Numbered from the stretch's first letter, positions 43,626-52,193 are shown. The stretch: 64,000 nucleotides of DNA from CBDDKZ01 sp965230415 (GCA_965230415.1 CBDDKZ010000005.1:1674001-1738000); one strand, 5' to 3'. Notes: generated by a model not told the origin, from the letters alone. Numbers and translations: made by a program.

Positions 43626-44258
43626 CTAAAGTAGTTCAGTTTCCTTCAAATTGAGTTCTGGAAATTTTATACTTGCACTCGGACCCTCACACATGAGAAG
43701 ATCTATTATACTTAGGTTATCCACAAAATTGTTGCCAAAAAGTTGTGGATAGACAGGAAATTCACAAATTGTCAGTTTTTTTTTAGGGTGAATAGCAGAT
43801 CTGAGATCTAAAACCCCTTTTTGTGGCTCCTTTTCAAATTTTTCAGAAACGGAATAGCTGACATTCACCTGTAATATCTTCAGACAAAGTGTCAGGAATT
43901 CCAGATTGGCTTCAAAAAGGTACTGGTATTTTCTATCCCAGATTGCGCAGAATTCATCGGCAAAAAACTCAAAATACGGGGCTTTACCATAGGCCGCCAT
44001 GATACTTCTCCAGTGCACCCGGGACCAGTCACTACCACCAGTTTTCAGCTCTTTGATTGCACTTCGCTTCCCTGAATGATCGATAGGGATTAATAGATTT
44101 TGTACCTTTGAAGGTCCCAAAATATGCGCGCGGTTGCGATAACTTTGTTTCTGGAAATGCTCGTGCCCTTCAAATACGACTTCATCCGCTTGTATTAATA
44201 CCGCGAAATAAGCTATGCAAGGCAGATAGTGTAAATCTATGAGAACTTTTGTCGGCAT
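43626..44258 (-). CDS. WbqC-like family protein
   Basis: 210 residues with the WbqC family pattern: an N-terminal HYLPCIAYFAVLIQADEVVF, then SYRNRAHILGPSKVQNLLIP and DWSRVHWRSIMAAYGKAPYF, and the closing NLSIIDLLMCEGPSAS. Function is unclear; WbqC-family genes occur in O-antigen clusters and next to housekeeping genes in Bacteroidota. Start and stop overlap by one base with tsaC upstream, so they are translated together. Confidence 0.82.
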   Translation of the reverse strand: MPTKVLIDLHYLPCIAYFAVLIQADEVVFEGHEHFQKQSYRNRAHILGPSKVQNLLIPIDHSGKRSAIKELKTGGSDWSRVHWRSIMAAYGKAPYFEFFADEFCAIWDRKYQYLFEANLEFLTLCLKILQVNVSYSVSEKFEKEPQKGVLDLRSAIHPKKKLTICEFPVYPQLFGNNFVDNLSIIDLLMCEGPSASIKFPELNLKETELL

Positions 44259-44881
44259 TAAATATATTGATGAATATCTCCCAGCCCTTCACGGACAACC
44301 TCAATAGCTCCTTCGGAGCAATTGACCACTGTTGATGCAATATTTTCTCCATAACCACCATCAATTACCAAATCGACCTGCTTTTCGAAGCGTTCGTAAA
44401 TGAGCTCGGGGTCTGTAGAATACTCGATGACGTCGTCTTCGTCTTTTATGGAAGTGGTAATAATAGGATGACCCAGGCGCTCGACCAACAGTTGCGTAAT
44501 ATTATTTGAAGTTACCCGTACTCCAATTGTTTTTTTCTTTGGTTGAATAAGCTTGGGAACATTTCCTGCAGCTTTGAGTATAAAGGTAAAAGGGCCGGGT
44601 AAGGCCTTTTTCATCAGCTTAAATATTTGGTTGTCGATTTGCTTGGCGTATTTAGCAATATCACTGATGTCTTGACAAATAAAAGAAAAATGCGCTTTTT
44701 CTGGCTTCACCTTCTTAATTCGACACAAACGTTCCAGTGCTTTATGATTAAATATATCACAGCCTATGGCATATACAGTATCTGTTGGATAAATGATTAT
44801 CCCTCCTCTACTTAAAGCTTCTACAGCCTGTTCGATTTTGTGCTCTTGAGGGTTATCGGGATTAATAGATAATAAGCGCAT
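44258..44881 (-). CDS. tsaC: L-threonylcarbamoyladenylate synthase
   Basis: 207 residues, Sua5/YciO/YrdC family. Forms threonylcarbamoyl-AMP from Thr, bicarbonate and ATP for the t6A modification at position 37 of ANN-decoding tRNAs. Key segments: GGIIIYPTDTVYAIGCDIFN, KKVKPEKAHFSFIC, PGPFTFILKA and GVRVTSNNITQLLVERLGHP. It lacks the extra C-terminal domain of the Sua5 form. First gene of a pair with wbqC. Confidence 0.9.
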   Translation of the reverse strand: MRLLSINPDNPQEHKIEQAVEALSRGGIIIYPTDTVYAIGCDIFNHKALERLCRIKKVKPEKAHFSFICQDISDIAKYAKQIDNQIFKLMKKALPGPFTFILKAAGNVPKLIQPKKKTIGVRVTSNNITQLLVERLGHPIITTSIKDEDDVIEYSTDPELIYERFEKQVDLVIDGGYGENIASTVVNCSEGAIEVVREGLGDIHQYI

Positions 44882-44978
44882 GTTTTGTATTTAGGGATGC
44901 GAATTTAAGAAGATCTCGCTTTAAATCGGTATAAGTTTGTTAATCTAACGGTTATTGTTGCATATGGATGCAAACAAT

Positions 44979-45008
44979 TTTGAAATATTACATGCTATTC
45001 TATATTTG
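44979..45008 (+). promoter_or_regulatory. Bacteroidota-type promoter for the TonB-domain gene
   Basis: TTTG at 44979-44982 and TATATTTG at 45001-45008 match the -33 and -7 elements with an 18-bp spacer. Transcription would start near 45015, leaving a leader of about 40 nt. Confidence 0.65.
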
Positions 45009-45053
45009 TTGTACCAATTTGCCTTAATTTATCATCGTCTAAATTCGTTTAAT

Positions 45054-45494
45054 ATGATAAATGGTATTAAAACCTTCATCCTTCTTACCTTTGTATTTGG
45101 TTTTCACCTGGCATATGGCCAGCAAGACACCAGCACAGCTAGTGAAGATTCGGTAAAAAACGAACAAAATGTCCATTCCGATTTAGAACTGCTTGTAGAC
45201 GACCAACCGGAATATCCCGGAGGAATAGATTCACTCATGCGCTTTGTTCAAAACAATTATGTTTACCCAAAAGAGGATCGAAAGGCAGGTAACTCGGGTG
45301 TGATTTATGTGCGATTTGTGGTACACAAAGACGGAAAGGCCGGTAATTTTGAAATCATGCGTGGCATAAACGATCGCATGGATACTGAAGCGATACGTGT
45401 ACTTTCAATGATGGATAAATGGAGTCCCGCAAAACTCAATGGCAAACCTGTAAAGGTTTCCTACATGATTCCTATCAGATTACAATTGCAATAA
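45054..45494 (+). CDS. TonB C-terminal-domain protein
   Basis: About 146 residues from Met at 45054, just before a signal peptide (GIKTFILLTFVFGFHLAYGQ); the longer frame to 44955 runs through the promoter. After a short acidic linker comes a TonB C-terminal domain (YPGGIDSLMRFVQNNYVYPK, GVIYVRFVVHKDGKAGN, MMDKWSPAKLNGKPVKVSYM). The N terminus looks like a cleaved signal rather than a membrane anchor, so a role as energy transducer is doubtful; proteins of this type are common in Bacteroidota and may have a periplasmic binding role. Confidence 0.8.
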   Translation: MINGIKTFILLTFVFGFHLAYGQQDTSTASEDSVKNEQNVHSDLELLVDDQPEYPGGIDSLMRFVQNNYVYPKEDRKAGNSGVIYVRFVVHKDGKAGNFEIMRGINDRMDTEAIRVLSMMDKWSPAKLNGKPVKVSYMIPIRLQLQ

Positions 45495-45500
45495 AGGCCT

Positions 45501-46811
45501 TTAAGGCACCCTATTGCTCTTGGCCACACTCAAATTGACCGCCTTTACATCGAACTCACTCTTATCCTTGTTGAGTATTGTAAAAACCATGCGTCCGTGT
45601 ACATCGATTTGATGTTCAGGAATATCAAAATTAAGCAGTTGGTGGTTCCATTCATTGTTTTTTTGATCGGATTCGAGTGGCAGTAACTGCTCAAAAGCTT
45701 TGCTTCCGTCGGTATTGTGAAAGGCCACACTTACCAGGGGTTTTTCGTCTTTATCGATGTTTTTAGTGTCGAGCTCCACATAAAATTTGCTCGAAGCGCT
45801 TATGCCCAAATCAAATATCTCTTCAGCCGTTACAAATGCCGCATATCGGTCTGCTAAAATCGTGTTATAAAACGTGTTTGTAGTTGGATCCCGGCTTATC
45901 TTATCATCATGTTTTAGCCATTTGCTGCTTTTCAACAGGTTAAAATCACAATACGAGTTCCAGGTTATTGCTCCCTTTAAATTGGCAATACTCGTCGGTG
46001 CGGCGTTTTGCTGCACCTGTATAGAGGTGATGTGTATATCGGAAGATTGATCGACATTCCAGATATACAAACTAAACTCATCGTCGGATGCGGTTATGGC
46101 AGGTATTTCAAACAAATATTGGTAACCTGCATTGCCTTGTTTGGTCTGCACGATGGTGGCCTTATAATAAATAGGCGCTTTATACTCTTTGGTTTTTACA
46201 CAGCAAACAAGGAGAAACTTTCCGGGTTCGGCTGCTTCTTGCGGAGTGGTATATTTCAAATCAACGAATACTGCACCCCGCTTATTTAAGCCCAGCTCTT
46301 TGGGTGTACTTCTGATGGTAAAAGGGAAGTCATTGGTGAAACGCAGTGCTTTGCCTACACCTGTGTAATCGCTAAGCGCATTTTCGTCGAAGAAAATGAA
46401 ATCCGGTTTTACGCCTTGAAAATTATAATTAATATCCATAAAAGACTGTGAACTGAAGGCCGAAAGTTCGTAAAACATTAAACCGGTGGTTTCAAATTTG
46501 TAGTTCAGATAAGCGCTATGTGCATTCACTATTTGGTCTCCGGCCTCGTCTTTAGGTACTACCAGGTATCCCGCTTCCTTGGCTTTCTTTTCAAATGCAT
46601 CGATCGACAATACCTCTACATTGTAATCTGCAATAGCAGGCTGTTTACCCGGGGTCTCTTCTGCCGTTACAAAATAGATTTTGGTTTCGTCACTGATGTC
46701 ATACGCTTTGAGTCCCTTAAGTAACTCGTCGTCACCCGATTTGCCTTTTTGCGCACAAGACATCAAGAATGCGTTTATTAATAATATATAAAATGTACCC
46801 TTTTGTATCAT
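45501..46811 (-). CDS. Lipoprotein of unknown function
   Basis: 436 residues with a lipoprotein signal (FYILLINAFLMSC). The mature protein is beta-rich, with a first part containing YLVVPKDEAGDQIVNAHSAY and later two sandwich-like regions (AAFVTAEEIFDLGISASSKF, DEKPLVSVAFHNTDGSKAFE). No named family recognised. Convergent with the TonB-domain gene, with only 6 bp between stops. Confidence 0.7.
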   Translation of the reverse strand: MIQKGTFYILLINAFLMSCAQKGKSGDDELLKGLKAYDISDETKIYFVTAEETPGKQPAIADYNVEVLSIDAFEKKAKEAGYLVVPKDEAGDQIVNAHSAYLNYKFETTGLMFYELSAFSSQSFMDINYNFQGVKPDFIFFDENALSDYTGVGKALRFTNDFPFTIRSTPKELGLNKRGAVFVDLKYTTPQEAAEPGKFLLVCCVKTKEYKAPIYYKATIVQTKQGNAGYQYLFEIPAITASDDEFSLYIWNVDQSSDIHITSIQVQQNAAPTSIANLKGAITWNSYCDFNLLKSSKWLKHDDKISRDPTTNTFYNTILADRYAAFVTAEEIFDLGISASSKFYVELDTKNIDKDEKPLVSVAFHNTDGSKAFEQLLPLESDQKNNEWNHQLLNFDIPEHQIDVHGRMVFTILNKDKSEFDVKAVNLSVAKSNRVP

Positions 46812-46985
46812 GTTTAATCTACGAGTTATTTGAAAGCCTGCTCAAAGCAATTTAGCAAAAAACCAGCAGCACACTCAATAAAAACTGTCAAGAAATTACA
46901 AAATGGTGTGGCGCTAACAACGTGGAAAATAGCCCCAAGTAACACTGGTGCGTATATACATAAAAAAAATGATTAAATTAGGCAC

Positions 46986-48095
46986 ATGAAACGAACTCGG
47001 ACCTTTACCGTTATCATTGGTTTTTCACTGATTCTTTCCACCTTTATCTTCTGGGGTTATAACGCCTTTTTCGGTGCCAATTTCCTGATAGAAGATACGG
47101 ATGAAGAAACTTATATTTACATACCGAAGGGCATGCAGTTTCACGACCTCAGACGTAGCCTGGAGAAGAAAAAAGTAATGCACGACGGATTCACATTCGC
47201 CTTTGTCTCGCAGGTGATGAAGTATCAGGAACATGTGAAACCCGGGCGCTATCTGATCAAGCCCGGCATGAACAATCGCACGGTTGTGAGTATGCTTCGT
47301 TTAGGGGATAGAAGCACTGAGGAGATTACCTTTAATAACATCAGAAGAAAGGAAGAGCTTCCGGCCCATTTATGTGCCAATATCATTGCGCGTGAAGACG
47401 ACTTTGCGGCACTGATACAAGATAGTGCTTACATCGCCACTCATGGATTCAACGCTCAAAATATCATGTCCATGTTTATTCCAAATACCTATGAGGTGTA
47501 TTGGAACAGCACAGCAGAGGAACTGTTCCAGAAGATGAAACAGGAATACGACAAATTTTGGACAGCAGCGCGACGCGCCAGAGCAGACTCCATTGGCTTA
47601 AGCGTTCAGGAGGTTTCGGTATTGGCGTCAATTGTGGAAGAAGAAGCGAAATTTAATGACGAGAAGCCAAGAATTGCAGGTGTTTACCTCAATCGCCTGA
47701 AGAGAAATATGCTGCTTCAGGCAGACCCGACTTTAAAGTATGCACTGTACAGTGAACGGCTGGCCGGACGCATTACAGCGGAGCAGGAGGTAGACACTAC
47801 GATCAAAAACGCAGAAGATTATTTTGCAATGCAGCGTATTTACGACAGGCATAAGGTGCTTTCAGAAAATTCGCCTTACAATACCTACACACATGTCGGA
47901 CTTCCTCCGGGACCTATACGATTACCAGACATCAGCAGCATTGATGCCGTGCTCAATGCCGAAAAACACAACTATTTGTATTTTTGTGCCAAAGAAGACT
48001 TTTCGGGTTACCATAATTTTGCAAAAACGCTGCGACAGCACAATTTAAATGCACAACGTTGGTACCGGGCATTAAACAATAGCGGAATCAGATGA
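46986..48095 (+). CDS. mltG: Endolytic transglycosylase MltG
   Basis: 369 residues: one N-terminal membrane helix (FTVIIGFSLILSTFIFWGY), a LysM-like/YceG region (YIPKGMQFHDLRRSLEKKKV) and the catalytic domain with VLASIVEEEAKFNDEKPRIA, which carries the active-site Glu, then VYLNRLKRNMLLQADPTLKY and SPYNTYTHVGLPPGPI. Cuts nascent peptidoglycan glycan strands. The thioesterase gene overlaps its end by 4 bp. Confidence 0.93.
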   Translation: MKRTRTFTVIIGFSLILSTFIFWGYNAFFGANFLIEDTDEETYIYIPKGMQFHDLRRSLEKKKVMHDGFTFAFVSQVMKYQEHVKPGRYLIKPGMNNRTVVSMLRLGDRSTEEITFNNIRRKEELPAHLCANIIAREDDFAALIQDSAYIATHGFNAQNIMSMFIPNTYEVYWNSTAEELFQKMKQEYDKFWTAARRARADSIGLSVQEVSVLASIVEEEAKFNDEKPRIAGVYLNRLKRNMLLQADPTLKYALYSERLAGRITAEQEVDTTIKNAEDYFAMQRIYDRHKVLSENSPYNTYTHVGLPPGPIRLPDISSIDAVLNAEKHNYLYFCAKEDFSGYHNFAKTLRQHNLNAQRWYRALNNSGIR

Positions 48096-48514
48096 TCTGT
48101 CACGAAGAAAAAATAAGAGTTCGTTATGCGGAAACGGACAAAATGGGATTCATGTATTACAGTCATTATGCGACCTACTTTGAAGTGTCGCGTGTTGAAA
48201 TGTTCCGCTCGATGGGTATCAGCTACAATGAAATGGAAAACAGAGGCATAATGATGCCTGTAGCAGACATGTCGGTGAAATACATCAAACCTGCGCGCTA
48301 CGACGATGAGTTAAGCATTCGAGTACGAGTGCAAAAGATGCCTGAAATAAAAATGGTCTTTGACTACGAAATTTATAACCAAGATAGTATATTAATCACC
48401 ACAGGGCTGACAACCCTATTCTTTATGGATGCCAAAACAGGGAGGCCACAACGGGCTCCTGAATATGTCAAAGAAATATTTAGCCGGTATTTTGATGTTA
48501 AAACGACTAATTGA
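48092..48514 (+). CDS. Hotdog-fold acyl-CoA thioesterase (YbgC/4HBT type)
   Basis: 140 residues. KIRVRYAETDKMGFMYYSHY supplies the catalytic Asp region, and ATYFEVSRVEMFRSMGIS the hotdog helix. Hydrolyses acyl-CoA thioesters; the true substrate is unknown. Overlaps mltG by 4 bp at its start and the BrkB-type gene at its end, which indicates one operon. Confidence 0.88.
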   Translation: MICHEEKIRVRYAETDKMGFMYYSHYATYFEVSRVEMFRSMGISYNEMENRGIMMPVADMSVKYIKPARYDDELSIRVRVQKMPEIKMVFDYEIYNQDSILITTGLTTLFFMDAKTGRPQRAPEYVKEIFSRYFDVKTTN

Positions 48515-49427
48515 CCGCATAATAAATTCCGCCCCTGTTCAGGGGAGCATTAACCTTTCAAAGAATATACGTGTTAGCACGAGCTATGACGTTTCTCTTT
48601 ATACGGCCATTCGTTTTATTATACGCGAGCTGAGGAGAAATGACATCAGCGCCGAATCGAAGTCAGTAGCTTTTAACTTTACCCTCGCCATTTTTCCGTT
48701 TATCATTTTTCTTTTCACCTTATTACCACACGTACAGAACTATGTAGGGGTGACGGAGTCTGATATCAACATCTTTTTGGAAGAAAACCTGCCCGATAAT
48801 ATTTATGAAGCCACATCATCTACTATTAATGATTTGGTTATGCGTAGGCGTGACGGACTTTTGTCGATCGGTTTCTTGCTGGCAATGTTCATGTCTACCA
48901 ATGGCATGATGGCGCTGATGAATGCCTTTAACCGGTGTTACCGTACCGTAGAGAGCAGGAATTATTTCAAAAAGCGACTTACCGCTTTTTTTCTGACTAT
49001 TCTATTGATTGTGGTGCTCTTTCTTACCTTACTGCTTATCGCGTTTGGCGGTATCATATTACAGGCTATACAAGAGCAATTTGATATACTGCAACAGATA
49101 GACCTGCTCCGTTTTTTGCAGTACCTTTCTTACATATTCATCTTTTTTGGTGCTATTTCTATTATCTATTACTTTGCGCCCTCCATAAAAAAGCGTTGGC
49201 GATTTATCTCCATGGGTTCTGTGGTGGCGACATCGCTGAGCATCTTTCTGTCCTTAGGTTTTTCGTATTACGTTTCCAATTTCGCCACTTACAACAAGGT
49301 TTACGGGTCTATAGGTACCCTTATCGCCGTGATGTTGTGGATACAGATGATGGCATTGATACTTTTGCTGGGTTTCGAAATCAATGCGGGAATGGACAAA
49401 GCGAAGGAGCATGCAAAAAAATTATGA
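48495..49427 (+). CDS. YihY/BrkB-family inner-membrane protein
   Basis: About 310 residues from Met at 48495, near the thioesterase end; the frame is open to 48429 but overlaps that gene more. Five or six membrane helices (VAFNFTLAIFPFIIFLFTLL, TAFFLTILLIVVLFLTLLLI, YVSNFATYNKVYGSIGTLIA and IAVMLWIQMMALILLLGFEI). The YGSIGTLIAVMLWIQ stretch is the family signature. Function unknown; once called ribonuclease BN in error. Last gene of the mltG operon. Confidence 0.88.
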   Translation: MLKRLIDRIINSAPVQGSINLSKNIRVSTSYDVSLYTAIRFIIRELRRNDISAESKSVAFNFTLAIFPFIIFLFTLLPHVQNYVGVTESDINIFLEENLPDNIYEATSSTINDLVMRRRDGLLSIGFLLAMFMSTNGMMALMNAFNRCYRTVESRNYFKKRLTAFFLTILLIVVLFLTLLLIAFGGIILQAIQEQFDILQQIDLLRFLQYLSYIFIFFGAISIIYYFAPSIKKRWRFISMGSVVATSLSIFLSLGFSYYVSNFATYNKVYGSIGTLIAVMLWIQMMALILLLGFEINAGMDKAKEHAKKL

Positions 49428-49513
49428 TAATTGCTCCCAATAATTTGCATATAAACCGCTGAAATAGTAGTTTTGCATCCCGTTCCAAAATACTGGAATG
49501 GAAAATTCGACAC

Positions 49514-49598
49514 AGAGAGTTGTCAGAGTGGTCGAATGAGGCGGTCTTGAAAACCGTTGTACCGCGAGGTACCGGGGGTTCGAATCCCTCACTCTCTG
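49514..49598 (+). tRNA. tRNA-Ser(UGA)
   Basis: Acceptor arms AGAGAGT (49514-49520) and ACTCTCT (49591-49597) pair fully; discriminator G. The anticodon loop CTTGAAA gives anticodon TGA. There is a long variable arm (TGTACC-GCGA-GGTACC) as in class II serine tRNAs and a normal TTCGAAT T-loop. CCA is not encoded. Followed by its own terminator. Confidence 0.95.
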
Positions 49599-49599
49599 C
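49583..49599 (+). repeat. attL-like repeat in the tRNA-Ser 3' end
   Basis: 17 bp, AATCCCTCACTCTCTGC, forming the end of the T arm and the acceptor stem. An identical copy is at 50112-50128. Confidence 0.65.
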
Positions 49600-49603
49600 A
49601 AGA

Positions 49604-49636
49604 AGCCTTCAGATTAATTTCTGAGGGCTTTTTTTA
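49604..49636 (+). terminator. Terminator of tRNA-Ser
   Basis: AGCCTTCAGA / TCTGAGGGCT (one G-T pair) with a 6-nt loop, then a run of T. Confidence 0.8.
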
Positions 49637-49886
49637 TTTATGACCCTTAGTATCCAGCGATCTAAGAGGTAGCAAATTCGGTAACAGCACCAGTAAACAC
49701 CGAGGTCGCATTTTTTACCGACCCCAAATGTTACCTTTTCTTTAATTGCTCGTATAAATAAGCAGAGTGCTGAGGGATTGGGACTGGATTCCAGGTTCGA
49801 TTCCTTGGGCTGTACCTGTTATCGGATTTTGTATGGTGGTGAGCGTTAGCTTTGTCTTAAATTTAAAACTTAGAAAGGAGGATAAT

Positions 49887-50051
49887 ATGGAACAAGTAAC
49901 AAAAACCAGAAGAGGTGTTTGGATAGGCACCATAAAAATCGCTATCCTAAGTTCGGTTTTCGGTATTTCTGGTGACTTGGTTGCAGGATGGATTCAGTCG
50001 AGTCCCTTGGCGCTCCATACTTTACTGATGGGAACTAGCTTTCTCTTTTAG
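49887..50051 (+). CDS. Small ORF in tRNA-Ser remnant island, unknown
   Basis: 54 codons starting at 49887. It has AAAGGAGG five bases before the ATG, an unusually strong Shine-Dalgarno site for this phylum. The product has a charged start (MEQVTKTRRGVWIGTIKIAI) and a moderately hydrophobic middle. The frame is also open upstream to 49767. No family is recognised and it may be a fragment of a transferred gene. Confidence 0.3.
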   Translation: MEQVTKTRRGVWIGTIKIAILSSVFGISGDLVAGWIQSSPLALHTLLMGTSFLF

Positions 50052-50111
50052 CCCTAGTACATTTTTATGGCTTTTGGCTTAACACTCCCCCCAAACGGGA
50101 TCAACGAAGTT

Positions 50112-50128
50112 AATCCCTCACTCTCTGC
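50112..50128 (+). repeat. attR-like copy of the tRNA-Ser 3' end
   Basis: Exact 17-bp direct repeat of 49583-49599, lying outside any tRNA, 529 bp away. Consistent with a site-specific integration scar. Confidence 0.65.
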
Positions 50129-50130
50129 GA

Positions 50131-50189
50131 AAACAGTTTTGAGTTTGAGACTTGAGTATAGAGTTGATCCTCGAAACTGTTTTTTTTTT
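50131..50189 (+). terminator. Terminator-like hairpin after the att-like repeat
   Basis: AAACAGTTTTGAG (50131-50143) pairs with CTCGAAACTGTTT (50170-50182) with one G-T pair, followed by a run of T. Could be the original downstream sequence of the tRNA locus. Confidence 0.55.
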
Positions 50190-50333
50190 GCTCTATTGTC
50201 CTTCCTCAAAAACTGTTTCTCGGAACTCACTCTACACAAGTACTCTTATCTGCACTCTCCCAATAGTATCAACTGGAGTTGTTTCGGTATAATCTAGGAA
50301 AGCTATTGTTTCTGAAATGCTTTCGGATCATGA

Positions 50334-50397
50334 ATTCCGAAGGTTATTCTCCAAACCTGGAAGGTTATTCTCCGAACCTATAAGGTATTTAAAAAAA
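50334..50397. repeat. 21-bp-period palindrome array C, left part
   Basis: Units at 50334 (degenerate, ATTCCGAAGGT), 50355 (ACCTGGAAGGT) and 50376 (ACCTATAAGGT), each 21 bp apart. The array is then cut by IS110 copy 3; the next unit lies on the other side of the element at 52027. Confidence 0.75.
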
Positions 50398-50423
50398 CTG
50401 ACTAACTCCCTTATCAATTTACT

Positions 50424-51791
50424 TTAACAAGTAGTTAAAGGGGGATTATCTTCTATTTGAACCATATCTATGGTTATGCTGTAGTTTTTCATCTGATTCT
50501 TTATTCTTTTGATGACCGAATTTCTTTGTTTGTCTTCATCAACATGAAGTTTTGTTCTGTTATAGGGCACTCCTTTTGTTACCATATTCCAGATGATTAC
50601 TGCCAGTTTTCTAGCCGTTGCACTAATGGCTGCGGCTCTGCCTTTTCTGAATGATATTTTGGCAAAAAAATCTTTGAGCGGTGTAGACTTCTTTTGATTT
50701 CCTATCACATTAGCAGCATTGCGTAGAGCTATTTTTACTCGATTACTTCCTTTAGGAATACGACTGGAAAGTAATTTGCCTCCACTGACTTTGTTGTTAG
50801 GAGCCAGCCTAAGCCAGCTTGTAAACTGCTTGGCTGTTTCAAACTTACTGATCCCCTCTATCCCCAATTCACTCATCAATGTTAACAGGGTTGCCGTACT
50901 AACACCTTCTATTTGAGAGAGGTCTACTCCTTCAAACATTTGATACGATAAGTTTTGAATATGTAGGTTTTTGGGATCGTTTTTATTGTGTTTACGCTTA
51001 CCCTTTGGGGGAAGGTGTTGTTTTTTATTTTCATCATCAACTATGATGTAATCAAGTTGCTCTCCAATTTCAAGATCACATTGTTTAATCTTGTCTTGAT
51101 AAAAATCGTAGGTATCCAACTCTTGCTTAAGGGTAAATAGATAATCTTTTCTTCCATTTCCTTTCAATGCTTTGGCTATTTCTTCTTCACTTTTCTTGCA
51201 TCTTTTATCTCTGAATGAAGCTAGTTTTTTCCCATCTGTTTCTCCTTGACAAATAGCTCGGATAATTTTCATGCCTGTAGCACCACAAATGTCTCGAACC
51301 ACTACATCAAGACGCAAATTGAGTAGACGCAGGTACTTTTGCATTTTATTACTACTAAGGGCAGCGGACTTAATTAATGTATCTCGATGGCGACAATAGG
51401 TACGAAGAACTTCCGTTTTTTCTTCAGGTAAAAAGCTATGATTGAGAAGCCCCAGCATATGTAATTTCTGTATCCATTGACAGTCTTGTATGTCTGTTTT
51501 TCTACCTTTTATATGCTTGGTGAATTTACCATTACATAAACAGGTCTCAAATCCTGAGGCATCTAAGAGACTGTATAGATTCTGCCAATAACTACCTGTG
51601 CTTTCTAATGCCACCGTTCGTATCTGATGAGACTTAAGAAAGAAAACCAAATCCTCTAAGTCTTGATGATAAACTCCAAATTCTTTCACCTGATCAGCCC
51701 CTTGACCTACCGCTACCCAATGAGAACGACTCCCCACATCAATGCCTGCCGCATGAGGATGAACTACTTGCATCTCTACTGTATTACTCAT
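50424..51791 (-). CDS. IS110-family transposase, copy 3
   Basis: 455 residues, complete, ending NPPLTTC as in copy 1. DEDD residues (AAGIDVGSRSHWVAVG) and the C-terminal SGGKLLSSRIPKGSNRVK are intact. Differences from copy 1 include Arg to Leu in SAALSSNK and Ile to Thr in YNRTKLHV. It shares the DLVFFLKS change with copy 2, so the three copies are recent relatives and no simple order of descent is clear. Confidence 0.95.
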   Translation of the reverse strand: MSNTVEMQVVHPHAAGIDVGSRSHWVAVGQGADQVKEFGVYHQDLEDLVFFLKSHQIRTVALESTGSYWQNLYSLLDASGFETCLCNGKFTKHIKGRKTDIQDCQWIQKLHMLGLLNHSFLPEEKTEVLRTYCRHRDTLIKSAALSSNKMQKYLRLLNLRLDVVVRDICGATGMKIIRAICQGETDGKKLASFRDKRCKKSEEEIAKALKGNGRKDYLFTLKQELDTYDFYQDKIKQCDLEIGEQLDYIIVDDENKKQHLPPKGKRKHNKNDPKNLHIQNLSYQMFEGVDLSQIEGVSTATLLTLMSELGIEGISKFETAKQFTSWLRLAPNNKVSGGKLLSSRIPKGSNRVKIALRNAANVIGNQKKSTPLKDFFAKISFRKGRAAAISATARKLAVIIWNMVTKGVPYNRTKLHVDEDKQRNSVIKRIKNQMKNYSITIDMVQIEDNPPLTTC

Positions 51792-52027
51792 AACTATTTA
51801 CTTTTAATGAAGATATCCTTTAAGAAGATGTGCTTTTGGCTAAAATTAAACTGAACGGGGTTCATTTGATGATAATGACCACCACTGTACTTATCGCAAA
51901 CATCTCAACCTGAAAACCTTTGGTGCTCTAAGCAACATTTGAAAATCGGCCTTACTTAAAGGTCTTCGCTAATTTAACATTATCTAAGTTAGCTAGAGTA
52001 CTCAGTAACGACATTACATGACGAAAA
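51792..52027 (-). ncRNA. Candidate bridge RNA region of IS110 copy 3
   Basis: The 236-nt non-coding segment before the transposase start, as in copies 1 and 2, including the target-like AAGGTTTTC and donor-like TCAGTTT. Confidence 0.45.
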
Positions 52028-52037
52028 CCTTATAGGT
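52027..52037. repeat. 21-bp-period palindrome array C, right unit
   Basis: ACCTTATAGGT (the complement of ACCTATAAGGT), directly next to IS110 copy 3. It is the last unit; GGGTGAGC follows and no further unit is seen. Confidence 0.75.
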
Positions 52038-52193
52038 TCGGGTGAGCAAAAAGGAAAAATATACTCTCTGACTATCCATAACAAACGATTTCACGAAAGT
52101 AGAAAATGAGGTGGAGGACCCCAGCACCTCCCATGGCCACGTGATTGACAATATTTTCATAACTTGCACTTGGTATCGGACCACAGAATCACT

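Larger units (their letters stand above)
49599..50111. other. Putative remnant island between tRNA-Ser repeats
   Basis: About 510 bp bounded by the tRNA 3'-end repeats. It holds the tRNA terminator, GGTAACA (49680-49686) and TGTTACC (49729-49735) as an inverted pair, a T-arm-like piece near 49790-49815, and a short frame with a strong Shine-Dalgarno site (49887-50051). No integrase gene remains. Probably what is left of an element that integrated into the tRNA gene. Confidence 0.5.
50398..52027 (-). mobile_element. IS110-family insertion sequence, copy 3 (1630 bp)
   Basis: Same length and ends as copies 1 and 2, on the minus strand. Read in the element's direction, the left flank is GAACCTATAAGG then core TT, the same as at copy 1, and the right flank is TTTTTAAATACC. 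Removing the element with one core restores a 21-bp spacing between palindromes at 50376 and 50397. Confidence 0.9.

Noticed and set aside
49785..49820. T-arm-like sequence CCAGG-TTCGATT-CCTTGG suggesting a second tRNA
   Set aside because: No matching acceptor, D arm or anticodon arm around it; at most a fragment.
50067..50297. 76-codon frame across the att-like repeat
   Set aside because: Runs through a repeat, a hairpin and a T run; no protein-like composition.
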